From positions 2,821,501-2,885,500 of the forward strand of contig NZ_CAHJXL010000001.1 in the NCBI RefSeq assembly GCF_903645315.1: DNA of 64,000 nt, in the 5' to 3' direction. The notes beneath the pieces were generated by a model. It was not told the origin of the DNA. It saw only the letters and a list, made by a program, of their open reading frames with translations, and ran no database searches. Shown here one piece after another: positions 27,056-35,560 of this stretch. Every line of letters begins with the position of its first letter. The stretch's first letter is position 1. The stretch is from Victivallis sp. Marseille-Q1083. GTDB taxonomy: Bacteria; Verrucomicrobiota; Lentisphaeria; Victivallales; Victivallaceae. Made by a program: the position numbers and the translations under genes.

Positions 27056-27823
27056 ATGCGAAGCGGTATCGGTCGTTGGCTGGGCGTGGTCCTGTGCGGT
27101 ATTTTGGGGATGGCGGCCTGGCGCGCCGGCGCCGGGGACGCGCTGTCCGGAGAAGAATTTCTCACCCGGGTGCGCCGCCCGGCCGTCCGGCCGAGCTACG
27201 CGGCGATGAGCGGCGAAAGCCGCCATGTCCGCCGTGGCCGGGAGGCGACGGTGAGCACGCTGTACCTGGGCATCATGTTCAATTCGGAACGGACGCTGGC
27301 GCAACTGGTCATCGGCGACCGGGAAGGGTATTTTGTCGGCCAGGCGTATGCCGCCGGCACCGACGGCTGCTCGGTCATTCCGGTCAACAAAACGGGATAC
27401 CCGGATTCGCTGCTGGCCAATTACGGTCTGCGGCCGCAGGATCTCACGCTGGCGTTCATCTACTGGACGTTGGAGAAGGAACTGCCGGAGGAGAGCCTGA
27501 TGACGCTGAATTGCCGGGTATTCCTGCTGCGTTCGCCGGACGGCAAGGAGCAGGTGCGCGCTTATCTGAGCAGTAAATACTTTTTTCCGTTGAAGGCGGA
27601 GTGGTTTGCCGGCGATGATACGGCATATGAAACGCCGGTCCGGACGCTGGAGGTTTCCTCGTTCCGCAAACAGGATGATTTCTGGCTGGTGAAGAACCTG
27701 AAGCTCTACGGTCCCGGCTGGCTGACGCAGATCAATTTCGGCGATACCGAAGCCGGCTGGATCGACGAGGAGAATCCGCCGCGCATTTTCAAGGAACTGC
27801 CCGGCGTGGCGGCCGGAGAGTGA
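27056..27823 (+). CDS. LolA-like outer membrane lipoprotein-sorting family protein
   Basis: Exported 255-residue protein. A signal peptide (about 1-24, MRSGIGRWLGVVLCGILGMAAW then RAGAG) precedes a beta-rich domain resembling the LolA-like family often annotated as outer membrane lipoprotein-sorting protein. Typical parts are LAFIYWTLEKELPEE, SSKYFFPLKAEWF, VRTLEVSSFRKQDDFWLVKNLKLYG and the end region INFGDTEAGWIDE. Such proteins are thought to carry lipids or lipoproteins in the periplasm; the exact cargo is not known. Before the IS insertion the ATG lay one base after the lon stop (TGAC-ATG), with its AAGGAGA ribosome site inside the lon end. The IS right end now gives GGGAGA at the same distance, so translation should be kept, although read-through from lon may be reduced. 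Confidence 0.75.
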   Translation: MRSGIGRWLGVVLCGILGMAAWRAGAGDALSGEEFLTRVRRPAVRPSYAAMSGESRHVRRGREATVSTLYLGIMFNSERTLAQLVIGDREGYFVGQAYAAGTDGCSVIPVNKTGYPDSLLANYGLRPQDLTLAFIYWTLEKELPEESLMTLNCRVFLLRSPDGKEQVRAYLSSKYFFPLKAEWFAGDDTAYETPVRTLEVSSFRKQDDFWLVKNLKLYGPGWLTQINFGDTEAGWIDEENPPRIFKELPGVAAGE

Positions 27824-27850
27824 CGGCTCCGGCGCCGCCGGCCGGATCGG

Positions 27851-29374
27851 TCAATTTTCCGGCAATTTCAACCATTCCAGATGTTGCGGCAGCGGCGGGC
27901 GGTGCTGCCCGGCTTCGGCGTTGCAAACGATGTCGAGATAACTGTCGTAGCGCAATTGCATCCGGCGGATGACGTCATCGATGCTCAGGCGTTCTTCCAG
28001 CAGCGCGGCGAACAGGTCGGCGGTGCCGGTCAGGAAGCGCGGCAGCGCCTGGCACTGAAAGGCCCGCAGGGAACTGCTCAGCGTCAGCCACTGCGGTTCC
28101 GAAAGGGTGGTGAACTGTTCGCTGACGGTCGAATAGAGGTCGCGGCGGTACGGCAGGCTGTTCATTTCGGTAAAAATCCGTCGCTGGACGGCATCGGAAA
28201 GCATGTAGCGCAGGAAAATATTGCCGTCGAGGTAACGATTGCTGCGGGCGTTCAAGGCCAGGAAACTGCCGCCGCTGGAGGTGCAGTTGCCGGGGAGGGG
28301 CAGCAGCGGAGACTGGCCGATTTCGAAGTCGAAATCGGTGAAGTTGCACAGTGCCCAATGCGACCAGCCGACGAACAGCAATTGCCGTCCCTGCAGAAAC
28401 GACCGGAATTTGGCCGGATCGCTGCTGCAGGCGTCGAACGGATAGAGGATGTGTTCCCGGGTCAGGGCGAGCAGTCGCTCGAAAACCGGTCGGAAATCGG
28501 CGATGGTCGTCTCCGGCCGGAAACCGCACTGCAGCAGCAGCGCGTCGGCGTTGTTGACGACATATTCGGCTTCCGGCACCTGGCGGTGCAGCCGCCGGCA
28601 CAACTCGAAAAAATCTTCGCCCGGCGCCGGTTCCGGCAGCGCGTATTTCCGGAACAGCGAACGGTTGAAAAAGCAGGTGTTGAAATTGAAAAAGACCGGA
28701 AACAGCCGTGCCTGCCAGAAAGAATCGATGCCGTCGAAGGCTTCACAAAGAAAACGGCCGTCGTCCTTCAGGTCGTGCAGCAGATCGCCGGGCAGCGGCG
28801 CCAGCAGTTGCGGGTCGAGCAGGCAGCCGCTGATCTGAATGATATCACAGGGCTGGTCGGCCTGGAGACGCCGGAACGCTTCGGTCGTCGGTTCCGTCTC
28901 GAGGTACCGGATGCTGGCGGCGATGTCGCCCTGCAACGCGTTGAAATCGGCGACGGTCTGTTCCCAGAAGCGTTTCTGGACCGGATTCTTTTCAAATAAT
29001 GCCAGCCGGACGGTGCGGGTCGGGCTGAACGCCTTGAGGTAATTCTTGAAGCTCAAATCCGGCCGGGCTTGGCGTTCCGCCGGTCGGTCATCCGGCGGCG
29101 CGGCCGCTTCCGCTTCCGTTTCCGATTGCCGGCAGGTGAAGGTGCCGTGATGGCCGCGCCGGATGATCTGGCCGCGTTCGATAAAGTAATTCAGGGCCGC
29201 TTTGATGGTGCCGCGGGCCAGGTGCAGCTCCTGCGCCAGTTGCCGTTCCGGCGGGATGCGGGTTCCGGCCGGATGCTCGGCGATGAAGGATTGTAAATAT
29301 TCCCGAAACTGAAGATAATACGGAATGCCGGAACTTTTGTCGACGGTAAAATTCATTTTGATTTCAGATTGCAT
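27851..29374 (-). CDS. GntR regulator fused to an ABC-type solute-binding domain
   Basis: A 507-residue transcription regulator. Residues 1-85 are a GntR winged helix (SGIPYYLQFREYLQSFI, PPERQLAQELHLARGTIKAAL, QIIRRGHHGTF). After a proline- and glutamate-rich linker, residues about 120-490 look like a family 1 extracellular solute-binding protein (maltose-binding type): FWEQTVADFNALQ, CDIIQISG, FFNFNTCFFNRSLFRKYALP and FEIGQSPLLPLPGN. There is no signal peptide, so the sugar-binding fold acts in the cytoplasm as the effector domain. Most GntR/sugar fusions use a LacI-type fold instead. It probably senses a sugar and controls nearby carbohydrate genes. The first ATG has no clear Shine-Dalgarno, and ATG 29356 is an alternative. 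Confidence 0.85.
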   Translation of the reverse strand: MQSEIKMNFTVDKSSGIPYYLQFREYLQSFIAEHPAGTRIPPERQLAQELHLARGTIKAALNYFIERGQIIRRGHHGTFTCRQSETEAEAAAPPDDRPAERQARPDLSFKNYLKAFSPTRTVRLALFEKNPVQKRFWEQTVADFNALQGDIAASIRYLETEPTTEAFRRLQADQPCDIIQISGCLLDPQLLAPLPGDLLHDLKDDGRFLCEAFDGIDSFWQARLFPVFFNFNTCFFNRSLFRKYALPEPAPGEDFFELCRRLHRQVPEAEYVVNNADALLLQCGFRPETTIADFRPVFERLLALTREHILYPFDACSSDPAKFRSFLQGRQLLFVGWSHWALCNFTDFDFEIGQSPLLPLPGNCTSSGGSFLALNARSNRYLDGNIFLRYMLSDAVQRRIFTEMNSLPYRRDLYSTVSEQFTTLSEPQWLTLSSSLRAFQCQALPRFLTGTADLFAALLEERLSIDDVIRRMQLRYDSYLDIVCNAEAGQHRPPLPQHLEWLKLPEN

Positions 29375-29508
29375 ATGCCGGTCGCCAATTCTGTTGATTT
29401 TTTTTATGGATCATATTGGAAGTATACCAAATTTTGGGAAGAAAGTCAATATTGAACCAAACTTTTTTTCAGAAAAAATTTGCCAGACCGGCAACCGGCC
29501 GGTGACGC

Positions 29509-30678
29509 TCAGCGGATTTTCTGCAGCAACAGCCGGTCGCGGAGCAGCCGGGCGGCGCCCAGGGCGCCGGCGAATTCGTCCAGGCTGGAGAGCTCGAGCC
29601 GCAGGCCGGCGAGGGTTGCCTGCAAGCAGCGTTCGCGCAAACTGCGGCGTATCGTATCGAGCAGCAGTTCGCCCAGTTCTTTCAATGCGCCGGAAATGAC
29701 GATGCAGCCCGGATTCAGCAGCGTGGCGATGATGGCGAAAACCGGCGCGATCTGTTCGCAGATGTCGCTGGCCAGCAGTTGGGCCGGCCGGTCGCCGGAA
29801 CGGACCGCCGCCGGCAGGTCTTTCAATTGAAAACCATCTGTCCTGAGGATGGTCCGGACGCTGTTGGCTTCCAACTCGGCGATACGGCGCCGGATGCCGG
29901 CCAAGCCGGCGATCGCTTCCAGGCAGCCTCGGTTGCCGCACTGGCACAGCGGTCCGTCCGGGATCAGCACCAGGTGGCCCAGTTCCATCGCGCAGCAACT
30001 GTCGCCGCTGAACAGTGTGCCGTTTTGGATGAAACCGGCGCCGATGCCGTCATCCAGCCGCAGATGAAACAAACTGCCGTCGAAATGCCGGCAGCGTTCG
30101 CTGTATTCCAGATAACTGCGCGCCCCGCATTCCGGGATGACCAACGTTTGCTCCAGATGGCTCAACTGCCGCAGCAGTTTGCCGGTTTCCAGGCCGTTCC
30201 AGCCGGCGATGGCGACTGAACGCAATGACACCTGGCGCCGGGTATCGACCAAACCGGGATCGGCCAGCGCGATGCCGCTGTAACATTCCGCCGGTTCCCG
30301 GCACAATTTGCGCAGCAGGGCGTTCAGCAGTTGCGGCAGGTCGCTGGCGTGGAAGCGCCATCCCGGTTCCAGGCTGGCCGTCGCCGTCGGCTGGCCGGTT
30401 GCGTCGCAGACGACGCCGTAAAGATGATCGGAAGTCACTTCCAGGCCGATGAAGCGTCCGGCGTCCGGGTTGATCCGCAACCGGGGAGAGCGCCGTCCGG
30501 TCCGGCTGCCGTTGCGGTCCGGTTCGAGGAGCAGCCCGAGCGCCTTCAATTCATCGACCGCTTTCAGGACGGTGGCGGCGCGGTAATTGCCGGCGGCGGT
30601 GAATTCACTGCGCGTCAGGGTGCCGCACTGCAATAGCCGACGCAAAAATTCCTGTTGAAGCAATTGATTGCTGATCAT
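29509..30678 (-). CDS. ROK family transcriptional regulator
   Basis: A 389-residue repressor of the NagC/Mlc/XylR type: amino-terminal winged helix (about 5-70, LLQQEFLRRLLQCGTLTRSEF) and a sugar-kinase-like ROK domain. The ROK part shows FIGLEVTSDHLYGVV, RLDDGIGAGFIQNG and the zinc motif CQCGNRGCLEA. It likely binds a sugar or sugar phosphate to control the divergent aminotransferase-oxidoreductase operon starting at 30841, with which it shares a promoter region. ATG 30678 is chosen because it begins the winged-helix similarity and lies downstream of a TATAAT promoter. The frame continues open to 30756 through the promoter and is not expected to be translated. Confidence 0.88.
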   Translation of the reverse strand: MISNQLLQQEFLRRLLQCGTLTRSEFTAAGNYRAATVLKAVDELKALGLLLEPDRNGSRTGRRSPRLRINPDAGRFIGLEVTSDHLYGVVCDATGQPTATASLEPGWRFHASDLPQLLNALLRKLCREPAECYSGIALADPGLVDTRRQVSLRSVAIAGWNGLETGKLLRQLSHLEQTLVIPECGARSYLEYSERCRHFDGSLFHLRLDDGIGAGFIQNGTLFSGDSCCAMELGHLVLIPDGPLCQCGNRGCLEAIAGLAGIRRRIAELEANSVRTILRTDGFQLKDLPAAVRSGDRPAQLLASDICEQIAPVFAIIATLLNPGCIVISGALKELGELLLDTIRRSLRERCLQATLAGLRLELSSLDEFAGALGAARLLRDRLLLQKIR

Positions 30679-30709
30679 GGTTTCTTTGTACTTTATGATT
30701 CGGATTCGT

Positions 30710-30738
30710 ATTATAATCGTGATTATTTTGACTGAAAA
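30710..30738 (-). promoter_or_regulatory. promoter of the ROK regulator gene
   Basis: On the minus strand: TTTTCA (30738-30733), 17-bp spacer, TATAAT (30715-30710). The predicted start is about 25 nt before the ATG at 30678. The -10 lies in a perfect ATTATAAT palindrome, and the -35 abuts the -35 of the divergent promoter. Confidence 0.5.
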
Positions 30739-30757
30739 CTCTCTTTTATAATACAAT
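30728..30757 (+). promoter_or_regulatory. promoter of the aminotransferase operon
   Basis: TTGACT (30728-30733), 18-bp spacer, TACAAT (30752-30757); AAGGAG precedes the ATG at 30841. It is arranged back to back with the ROK promoter, so one bound repressor could close both. Confidence 0.55.
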
Positions 30758-30840
30758 ATTCATTTTAAAAAAGCAAAAACAGTTTTATCGTTATGGAAGA
30801 AATTTACGAACCTTAACCCTGTTTTACAAGGAGTGTTGCC

Positions 30841-32163
30841 ATGGAAAAAGAAAAAAGTACCGGGGATTTTCGTTATGCGGTCGGCGCCGCCAAGGTGCCG
30901 TGGCATGCGGTCGGCGAGTTTTATCGGGCCGGCGATGTGCTGGAAGTGGTGAAATTCCTGCTGCCGCCCGGCGGCGATGAAGCGGCCTGGCGGCAGCGTC
31001 TGGCCGCGGTGGAGAGTGCGTTGCAGGCGCTGAGCGGGGAGGCGGCGACGGCGACGAAACTGACGCTGGGGCAGCAGGTGCAGGCGGCGGAGGCGGAAGC
31101 CCGGAACTATTTCGATTGCCGGTATGCCTGTCTCCTGAGCAATTGGACCGCCGGCATGGAGATCGCCTACAAACTGTCCGGGCTGCAAGCCGGCGATGAA
31201 GTGATCATGCCGGCGGTGACTTTCATCGCGACGATGGCCTATCCGCTGAGCATCGGCGCCAAGATCGTTTTCGCCGACATCGACCCGGAGACGATCAACC
31301 TCGATCCGGCGGATGTGGCGCGCAAAATCACGCCGAAAACCCGGATGATAGTCCCGGTCCACCTCGGCGGCTACCCGGTGGATATGGCGCCGCTGATGGA
31401 ATTGGCCGCCGAACACGGCATCTATGTGATGGAGGATGCCGCCCACGGCATGGGCGGGGCGTACCGGGGACGGAAGCTGGGCGCGATCGGTCATTTCGGC
31501 GGTTTTTCGCTCCACGAAGTGAAGAATATCAACTCGTTCGGCGAGGGCGGGCTACTGCTGACCAACCTCGATTGCGGCGAACAATTTGCGCAAGCCCGTT
31601 TCCTCGGGCTGGATTTCACCCGCAAAATCAAGGATTGGCTGTACGATATTTCTCCGTTGACCGATCGGTTCGGCAAACTTCAGATTCCCGGCAACCATTC
31701 GGCTTCCGAGTTGCAGGCGCTGGGGTTGCGTTTGCAGATGAAACGGCTGGACGCGATCATCGCCATGCGCCGGCAGGCGGCGGAATATATGAACGGCGTC
31801 CTGTCCGAGGAGCCCGGCATTCTGGTGGAAAAAACCGACACCGCCGACACTTACGGGACCCATCATCTCTATCTGTTGCGCATTGATCCGAAAAAGGTCA
31901 ACGGCGACATTCAAACGCTGTCGGCCAAACTGGCGGCAGCCGGGTTGACCAATATCACCCACTTCGGTCCGATGTACCGTTTCCGCATCATGAAGCAGCT
32001 CGGTTATGATGAGAATGCCATCGCGGCGACCTGTCCGCGCACCGAGGAGATGTTCTATCACTCCTATACGCATTTGCCGCTCTATCCGTTGACGCCGGAA
32101 CAGCTCCGGTATCAGGCGCAGGCGGTGGTCGAAGCGGTCCGCGACATGAAGCGGGGCCGCTGA
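30841..32163 (+). CDS. DegT/DnrJ/EryC1/StrS family PLP aminotransferase
   Basis: PLP-dependent sugar aminotransferase family, 440 residues. The internal aldimine lysine is K228 in SLHEVKNINSFGEGG. Other hallmarks are LSNWTAGMEIAYKLSGL, GDEVIMPAVTFIATMAYP, FADIDPETINLDP and VMEDAAHGMGG. Family members transaminate keto-sugars for amino-sugar or aminocyclitol synthesis. The amino end (about 1-90) carries extra residues with a charged segment not typical of short family members. The gene overlaps the following oxidoreductase by one base. An aminotransferase plus Gfo/Idh/MocA dehydrogenase pair suggests oxidation then amination of a sugar or cyclitol. The divergent ROK gene is the likely regulator. 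Confidence 0.88.
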   Translation: MEKEKSTGDFRYAVGAAKVPWHAVGEFYRAGDVLEVVKFLLPPGGDEAAWRQRLAAVESALQALSGEAATATKLTLGQQVQAAEAEARNYFDCRYACLLSNWTAGMEIAYKLSGLQAGDEVIMPAVTFIATMAYPLSIGAKIVFADIDPETINLDPADVARKITPKTRMIVPVHLGGYPVDMAPLMELAAEHGIYVMEDAAHGMGGAYRGRKLGAIGHFGGFSLHEVKNINSFGEGGLLLTNLDCGEQFAQARFLGLDFTRKIKDWLYDISPLTDRFGKLQIPGNHSASELQALGLRLQMKRLDAIIAMRRQAAEYMNGVLSEEPGILVEKTDTADTYGTHHLYLLRIDPKKVNGDIQTLSAKLAAAGLTNITHFGPMYRFRIMKQLGYDENAIAATCPRTEEMFYHSYTHLPLYPLTPEQLRYQAQAVVEAVRDMKRGR

Positions 32164-33239
32164 TGGGTCGCAAGGTGCGTTATGCGCTGGTCGGTTTCGG
32201 CGGCATCGCCGAAAACCGGCTGGCCAGGGAGGGATTCGGCCTGGACCGCAGCCGCTTCGACGGTTTGGCCGAGGCGGAATTGATCGGCGCTTTCGATGTC
32301 AATCCCGACCGGCGCGGCGCGGCCGAGGCGTTGCAACTGCGCTGGTATCCGTCGCTGGCGGCGGTCTGGCAGGATGAAGCGGTCGAAGCGGTCTTCATCG
32401 CGACGAACAACTTGTCGCATGCGCCGCTGGCGCTGGAGGCGCTGGACCGCCAGCGGCATCTGATCGTCGAAAAACCGCTGGCGACGACGGCGGCGGCCGC
32501 GGAAGAAGTCTGTGAACGGGCGGCGGCGGCCGGCTTGAGCTTGAGCGTCGATCATATGATGGTTTACCAGCAGTTGAATGTCCGGGCCAGGCAAATGGCG
32601 GCCGACGGAACTCTGGGCGACATCGACGATGCCTGCTTCCATATGGAATTCGCCTATGGCTATGAGGCGGCGGAAGCGGCTTCGTGGCGCTGTTCCAGAC
32701 CGGAAGAGCTCGGCGGTCCGATCGGCGATGTCGCCACTCATTGCTTTTACCTGGCGGAAGACCTCCTGCAGCAGTCTATTGTCGAGGTGGCGGCGGTCTA
32801 TTATCCGCGGACGATGCGGATTGCGGCCGAAAACGGCGCGCTGATCCGGCTGGCGCTGGCGGACGGCCGGAATATCTCGGTGCGGGTCAGCTTCTGCGAC
32901 CGGCGCGGCGGGCTGGCCGGAACGCTCGGCAACCTCGGCTACGAACTGTACGGTTCGAAGGCGGTCTTGCGCGGCTATGGAACGATGTTTCAATTGTCCG
33001 GAGCGGCGGGAGAACCGTTTCAGCCGCGGCTGGAACTGGAAAAAGACGGCAAGGTCACTATCCTGCGGCCGTCGGCGGCAGGTAATATTTATCAAGCGGT
33101 GATCCGGGCGCATGCCGGCAGTATCTTGTCCGGCCAGCCGCTGGATGGTCGCGGGGCGGTGCACAATTTGCGGGTTTGCGAGGCGGCGCACGCCTCGGCG
33201 CGGGCCGGCGGTGAATGGAGAAGGGTGGATGGTTGCTGA
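32163..33239 (+). CDS. Gfo/Idh/MocA family oxidoreductase
   Basis: NAD(P)-dependent sugar or cyclitol dehydrogenase, 358 residues. The Rossmann fold starts VRYALVGFGGIAENRLA, the conserved EKP lysine is in HLIVEKPLATT near residue 105, and the catalytic-domain histidine region is GDVATHCFYLAEDLL. It overlaps the aminotransferase stop by one base (TGATG) and is overlapped by marC, so the three genes form one tight operon. The likely partner reaction is formation of the keto intermediate for the aminotransferase. Substrate cannot be told from sequence. Confidence 0.88.
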   Translation: MGRKVRYALVGFGGIAENRLAREGFGLDRSRFDGLAEAELIGAFDVNPDRRGAAEALQLRWYPSLAAVWQDEAVEAVFIATNNLSHAPLALEALDRQRHLIVEKPLATTAAAAEEVCERAAAAGLSLSVDHMMVYQQLNVRARQMAADGTLGDIDDACFHMEFAYGYEAAEAASWRCSRPEELGGPIGDVATHCFYLAEDLLQQSIVEVAAVYYPRTMRIAAENGALIRLALADGRNISVRVSFCDRRGGLAGTLGNLGYELYGSKAVLRGYGTMFQLSGAAGEPFQPRLELEKDGKVTILRPSAAGNIYQAVIRAHAGSILSGQPLDGRGAVHNLRVCEAAHASARAGGEWRRVDGC

Positions 33240-33849
33240 GGTGGTCGGCGTCCTGGTCAAAATTTTCGTCCTGATGGCGCCGTTTTTCGTCCTTTCGGTC
33301 TTTGCCGGCGTCACCGACGGCATGCCGTTGCGGGCCCGGAAAAATCTGGCGCTGCGAACCACGGCGGCGATTCTGATTTTGAGCCTGGCACTCTACTTTA
33401 TCGGTGATAAAATTTTCTGGGGGCTGGGAATTACGCTGGACGCGTTCCGGGTCGGCGCCGGGTTGGTCCTGCTGCTGAGCGGTTTGGAGATGGTGCGCGG
33501 CGCCGTCGGCGGAATCCGGGCCGGCGGCGAGCAGTCCGGCGGACCGGACAACGATCCGGCGGTGGTGCCGCTGGCGACGCCGACGGCAGTCGGGCCCGGC
33601 ACCATCGGCGCGCTGCTGGTGATGGGGGTAGGTTCCCAGGGCGAACCGAAGCGGATTCTGCTGGAGCTGGCCGGGATTGTGCTGGCGATCGCTTTGATCG
33701 GCCTGATGCTCTACTACGCCAACGCGATTGAAACGCTGCTCAAACGGCGCGGCCTGGCAGTGCTGAGCAAATTGACCGGGTTGTTTCTGGTGGCGCTGGC
33801 GGTTCAGCTGATCGCCGCCGGCATCCGGGGGCTCTGGCCCGGGCTCTGA
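33229..33849 (+). CDS. MarC family integral membrane protein
   Basis: A 206-residue inner-membrane protein with six hydrophobic segments and the MarC hallmarks: FVLMAPFFVLSVFAGVTDG at the start, LALYFIGDKIFWGLGITLDAFRVGAGLVLL in the middle and VPLATPTAVGPGTIGALLVM. The function of MarC proteins is not settled; they are small transporter-like proteins and do not themselves give drug resistance. ATG 33229 is chosen because it starts the family similarity with GGAG upstream; it overlaps the oxidoreductase gene by 11 bases. A strong terminator follows at 33879. Confidence 0.88.
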   Translation: MVAEVVGVLVKIFVLMAPFFVLSVFAGVTDGMPLRARKNLALRTTAAILILSLALYFIGDKIFWGLGITLDAFRVGAGLVLLLSGLEMVRGAVGGIRAGGEQSGGPDNDPAVVPLATPTAVGPGTIGALLVMGVGSQGEPKRILLELAGIVLAIALIGLMLYYANAIETLLKRRGLAVLSKLTGLFLVALAVQLIAAGIRGLWPGL

Positions 33850-33878
33850 GACTTACTTTGAGTTCGCACTCACACCGA

Positions 33879-33925
33879 ACGGTCCGGAAATGTCGAAAAT
33901 TTGACGTTTCCGGACCGTGTCTTTT
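33879..33925 (+). terminator. rho-independent terminator after the marC operon
   Basis: ACGGTCCGGAAA (33879-33890) pairs perfectly with TTTCCGGACCGT (33907-33918). The stem extends inward by TGTC/GACG (with one G-U) around an 8-nt loop and is followed by GTCTTTT. The rest of the 373-bp gap (33850-34222) is AT-rich, with the promoter at 34150. Confidence 0.85.
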
Positions 33926-34149
33926 CCGGCCGGCGCTTTCTGTCGGATTCGCCGTCCGATGACCGCAAATTTTCAGTCGGAAAAGAGACAAAGTGTACCG
34001 GAAAGAGACCGGAAGAAGCACTTTTGGTAACAAAGTCGACTTTTTGCAGGCTCTTCTAATATCTTGTTTATTGTGTTTATAACTAATTGTTTATGATTGT
34101 TTTTATGCCTTGTTCCTGAAGAAATATACCAAAAAGAAGAGCGAATGTC

Positions 34150-34178
34150 TTGATTTCAATTCCTTTTTTTGCTATACT
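34150..34178 (+). promoter_or_regulatory. promoter of the GntR/LacI regulator operon
   Basis: TTGATT (34150-34155), 17-bp spacer, TATACT (34173-34178). AAAGGA lies six bases before the ATG at 34223. Before the IS insertion this promoter probably read through the regulator into the pseudopilin and GH genes. Confidence 0.65.
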
Positions 34179-34222
34179 CTTCCATAAGAACAGCGTTGAC
34201 TGGCTAGAGCAAAGGACGAGCG

Positions 34223-35257
34223 ATGGGTTTCAAGTATCAGGATTTGGCACAATATTACCGGGAAAAAATTTTCAGCGGCGAAATTGCGGCGGGAACGCGG
34301 ATGTGCACCGAGGCGGAGCTGGTGGAACGGCACCGGATTTCCAGAAAGACTGCCCGGCAGGCGTTGGAGGAACTCAAAAAGAGCGGTCTGGTCCGGAGTC
34401 GGCGGGGCGCCGGCACGTTCGTGCGGCCCGGAGCCGGCGGTGAAAAGCGTCAGGCCAGAAATTGCTGCCGCAATATCACTTTGCTGTTCATCGATATGGT
34501 CAATGCCCCCGACAGTTATGAACAATATCTGGCGTCGGCGTTGTCGCAGCTGGCCAATGCCGCGGAATTGTCGCTATCGGTGCGCTATCTGACTACCGGT
34601 GATTTTTTCAACGAGCGGACGATGGAAAATTTGCGCCAGTCCGGCACCGATATCCTGTGGGTGGACGGTTTCGTCAATACGGTGCATGAGTACCTGCTGA
34701 AGCGCCTGGAAATTCCTTATCTGCTGATCGGCGACCGGCCGGAGCAGCCGTGCGGGCCGCAGGTGAAATTCGACTGGCAGGCGTTGAGTTTCGAGGCGGC
34801 GGAATACCTGTGCCGGAATAGCTCGTGGCCGGTGGTGGCGATCTGTAAGCCGCTGCAGGCGGGCGGCAATCCGTATTATTTTTATCACGGCATTCAATTG
34901 GCCTGCCGCCGGCACGATCGGCCGCTAGAGTTGCATATGTCTTTGCATGCAAATGATTTTGATGCGGTTCCGCTTTTGGGCGATCACTTCCGGATGTATG
35001 GACGGCGGAAATGTTCGATCATCACTTCGCCGCATTTTGTCCCCAGTATCGAAAAAGCCTTTCTGATCTATTCGGAATACCGCTTCGACGGACCGATCGC
35101 CGTGGCCGGCGCCCGCCATCTGATTCCGGCGGCGACTTACCCGAATATCCGTTATTTCAATTTCGATATCGGTGAATATGCTTCCAGAATTTTCGAAGCT
35201 CATGTAAAATTTGTCGACAGCCTGGGCGGCGAAAACAAAAGAAGCATGGAGAGATAA
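34223..35257 (+). CDS. GntR family regulator with LacI-type sugar-binding domain
   Basis: A 344-residue regulator of the AraR/GntR-LacI type. Residues 1-70 are a GntR winged helix (YQDLAQYYREKIFSGEIAAG, CTEAELVERHRISRKTARQAL, RRGAGTFV). Residues about 85-335 form a LacI-like periplasmic-binding fold (NITLLFIDMVN, SGTDILWVDGFVN, IPYLLIGD, YFYHGIQLACRRHD). It probably senses a sugar and regulates the pseudopilin and GH-like genes that followed it, about 30 bp away, before IS110 copy B was inserted. The promoter, AAAGGA site and ATG are clear. Confidence 0.88.
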   Translation: MGFKYQDLAQYYREKIFSGEIAAGTRMCTEAELVERHRISRKTARQALEELKKSGLVRSRRGAGTFVRPGAGGEKRQARNCCRNITLLFIDMVNAPDSYEQYLASALSQLANAAELSLSVRYLTTGDFFNERTMENLRQSGTDILWVDGFVNTVHEYLLKRLEIPYLLIGDRPEQPCGPQVKFDWQALSFEAAEYLCRNSSWPVVAICKPLQAGGNPYYFYHGIQLACRRHDRPLELHMSLHANDFDAVPLLGDHFRMYGRRKCSIITSPHFVPSIEKAFLIYSEYRFDGPIAVAGARHLIPAATYPNIRYFNFDIGEYASRIFEAHVKFVDSLGGENKRSMER

Positions 35258-35300
35258 AAATCCGGAACAAAATCAACCAAAGGAGATGGTATGATAAATA

Positions 35301-35550
35301 ACTGACGTTCGCGGAATCAGCTTTCTGCGTGTAATTTATGGCGATTAACTTACACGTTTGGAAGCGGACAGGTTGCAGACTGAATGTTTCAATGAGGCGC
35401 ATCAGAAACGATGACGACCCCGGAAAGGAGATTAGTCAGATCTGTAAACCAGAGCGCCACCGTAGAGAGCGACTGATTAATCGACTACTCTGTATGGGAG
35501 GATGGTGAGGCCGTGACAGCAGTTCCGCTTCGATTCGTGAAAAACGAATG
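35301..35550 (+). ncRNA. putative bridge RNA of IS110 copy B
   Basis: Identical in sequence to the left end of copy A (offset 9570). The target-like octamer AAAGGAGA is at 35424-35431 and the donor-junction-like ATGGGAGGATGGT at 35494-35506. The same hairpins can form. Boundaries are approximate. Confidence 0.5.
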
Positions 35551-35560
35551 GAGGCAGAGA

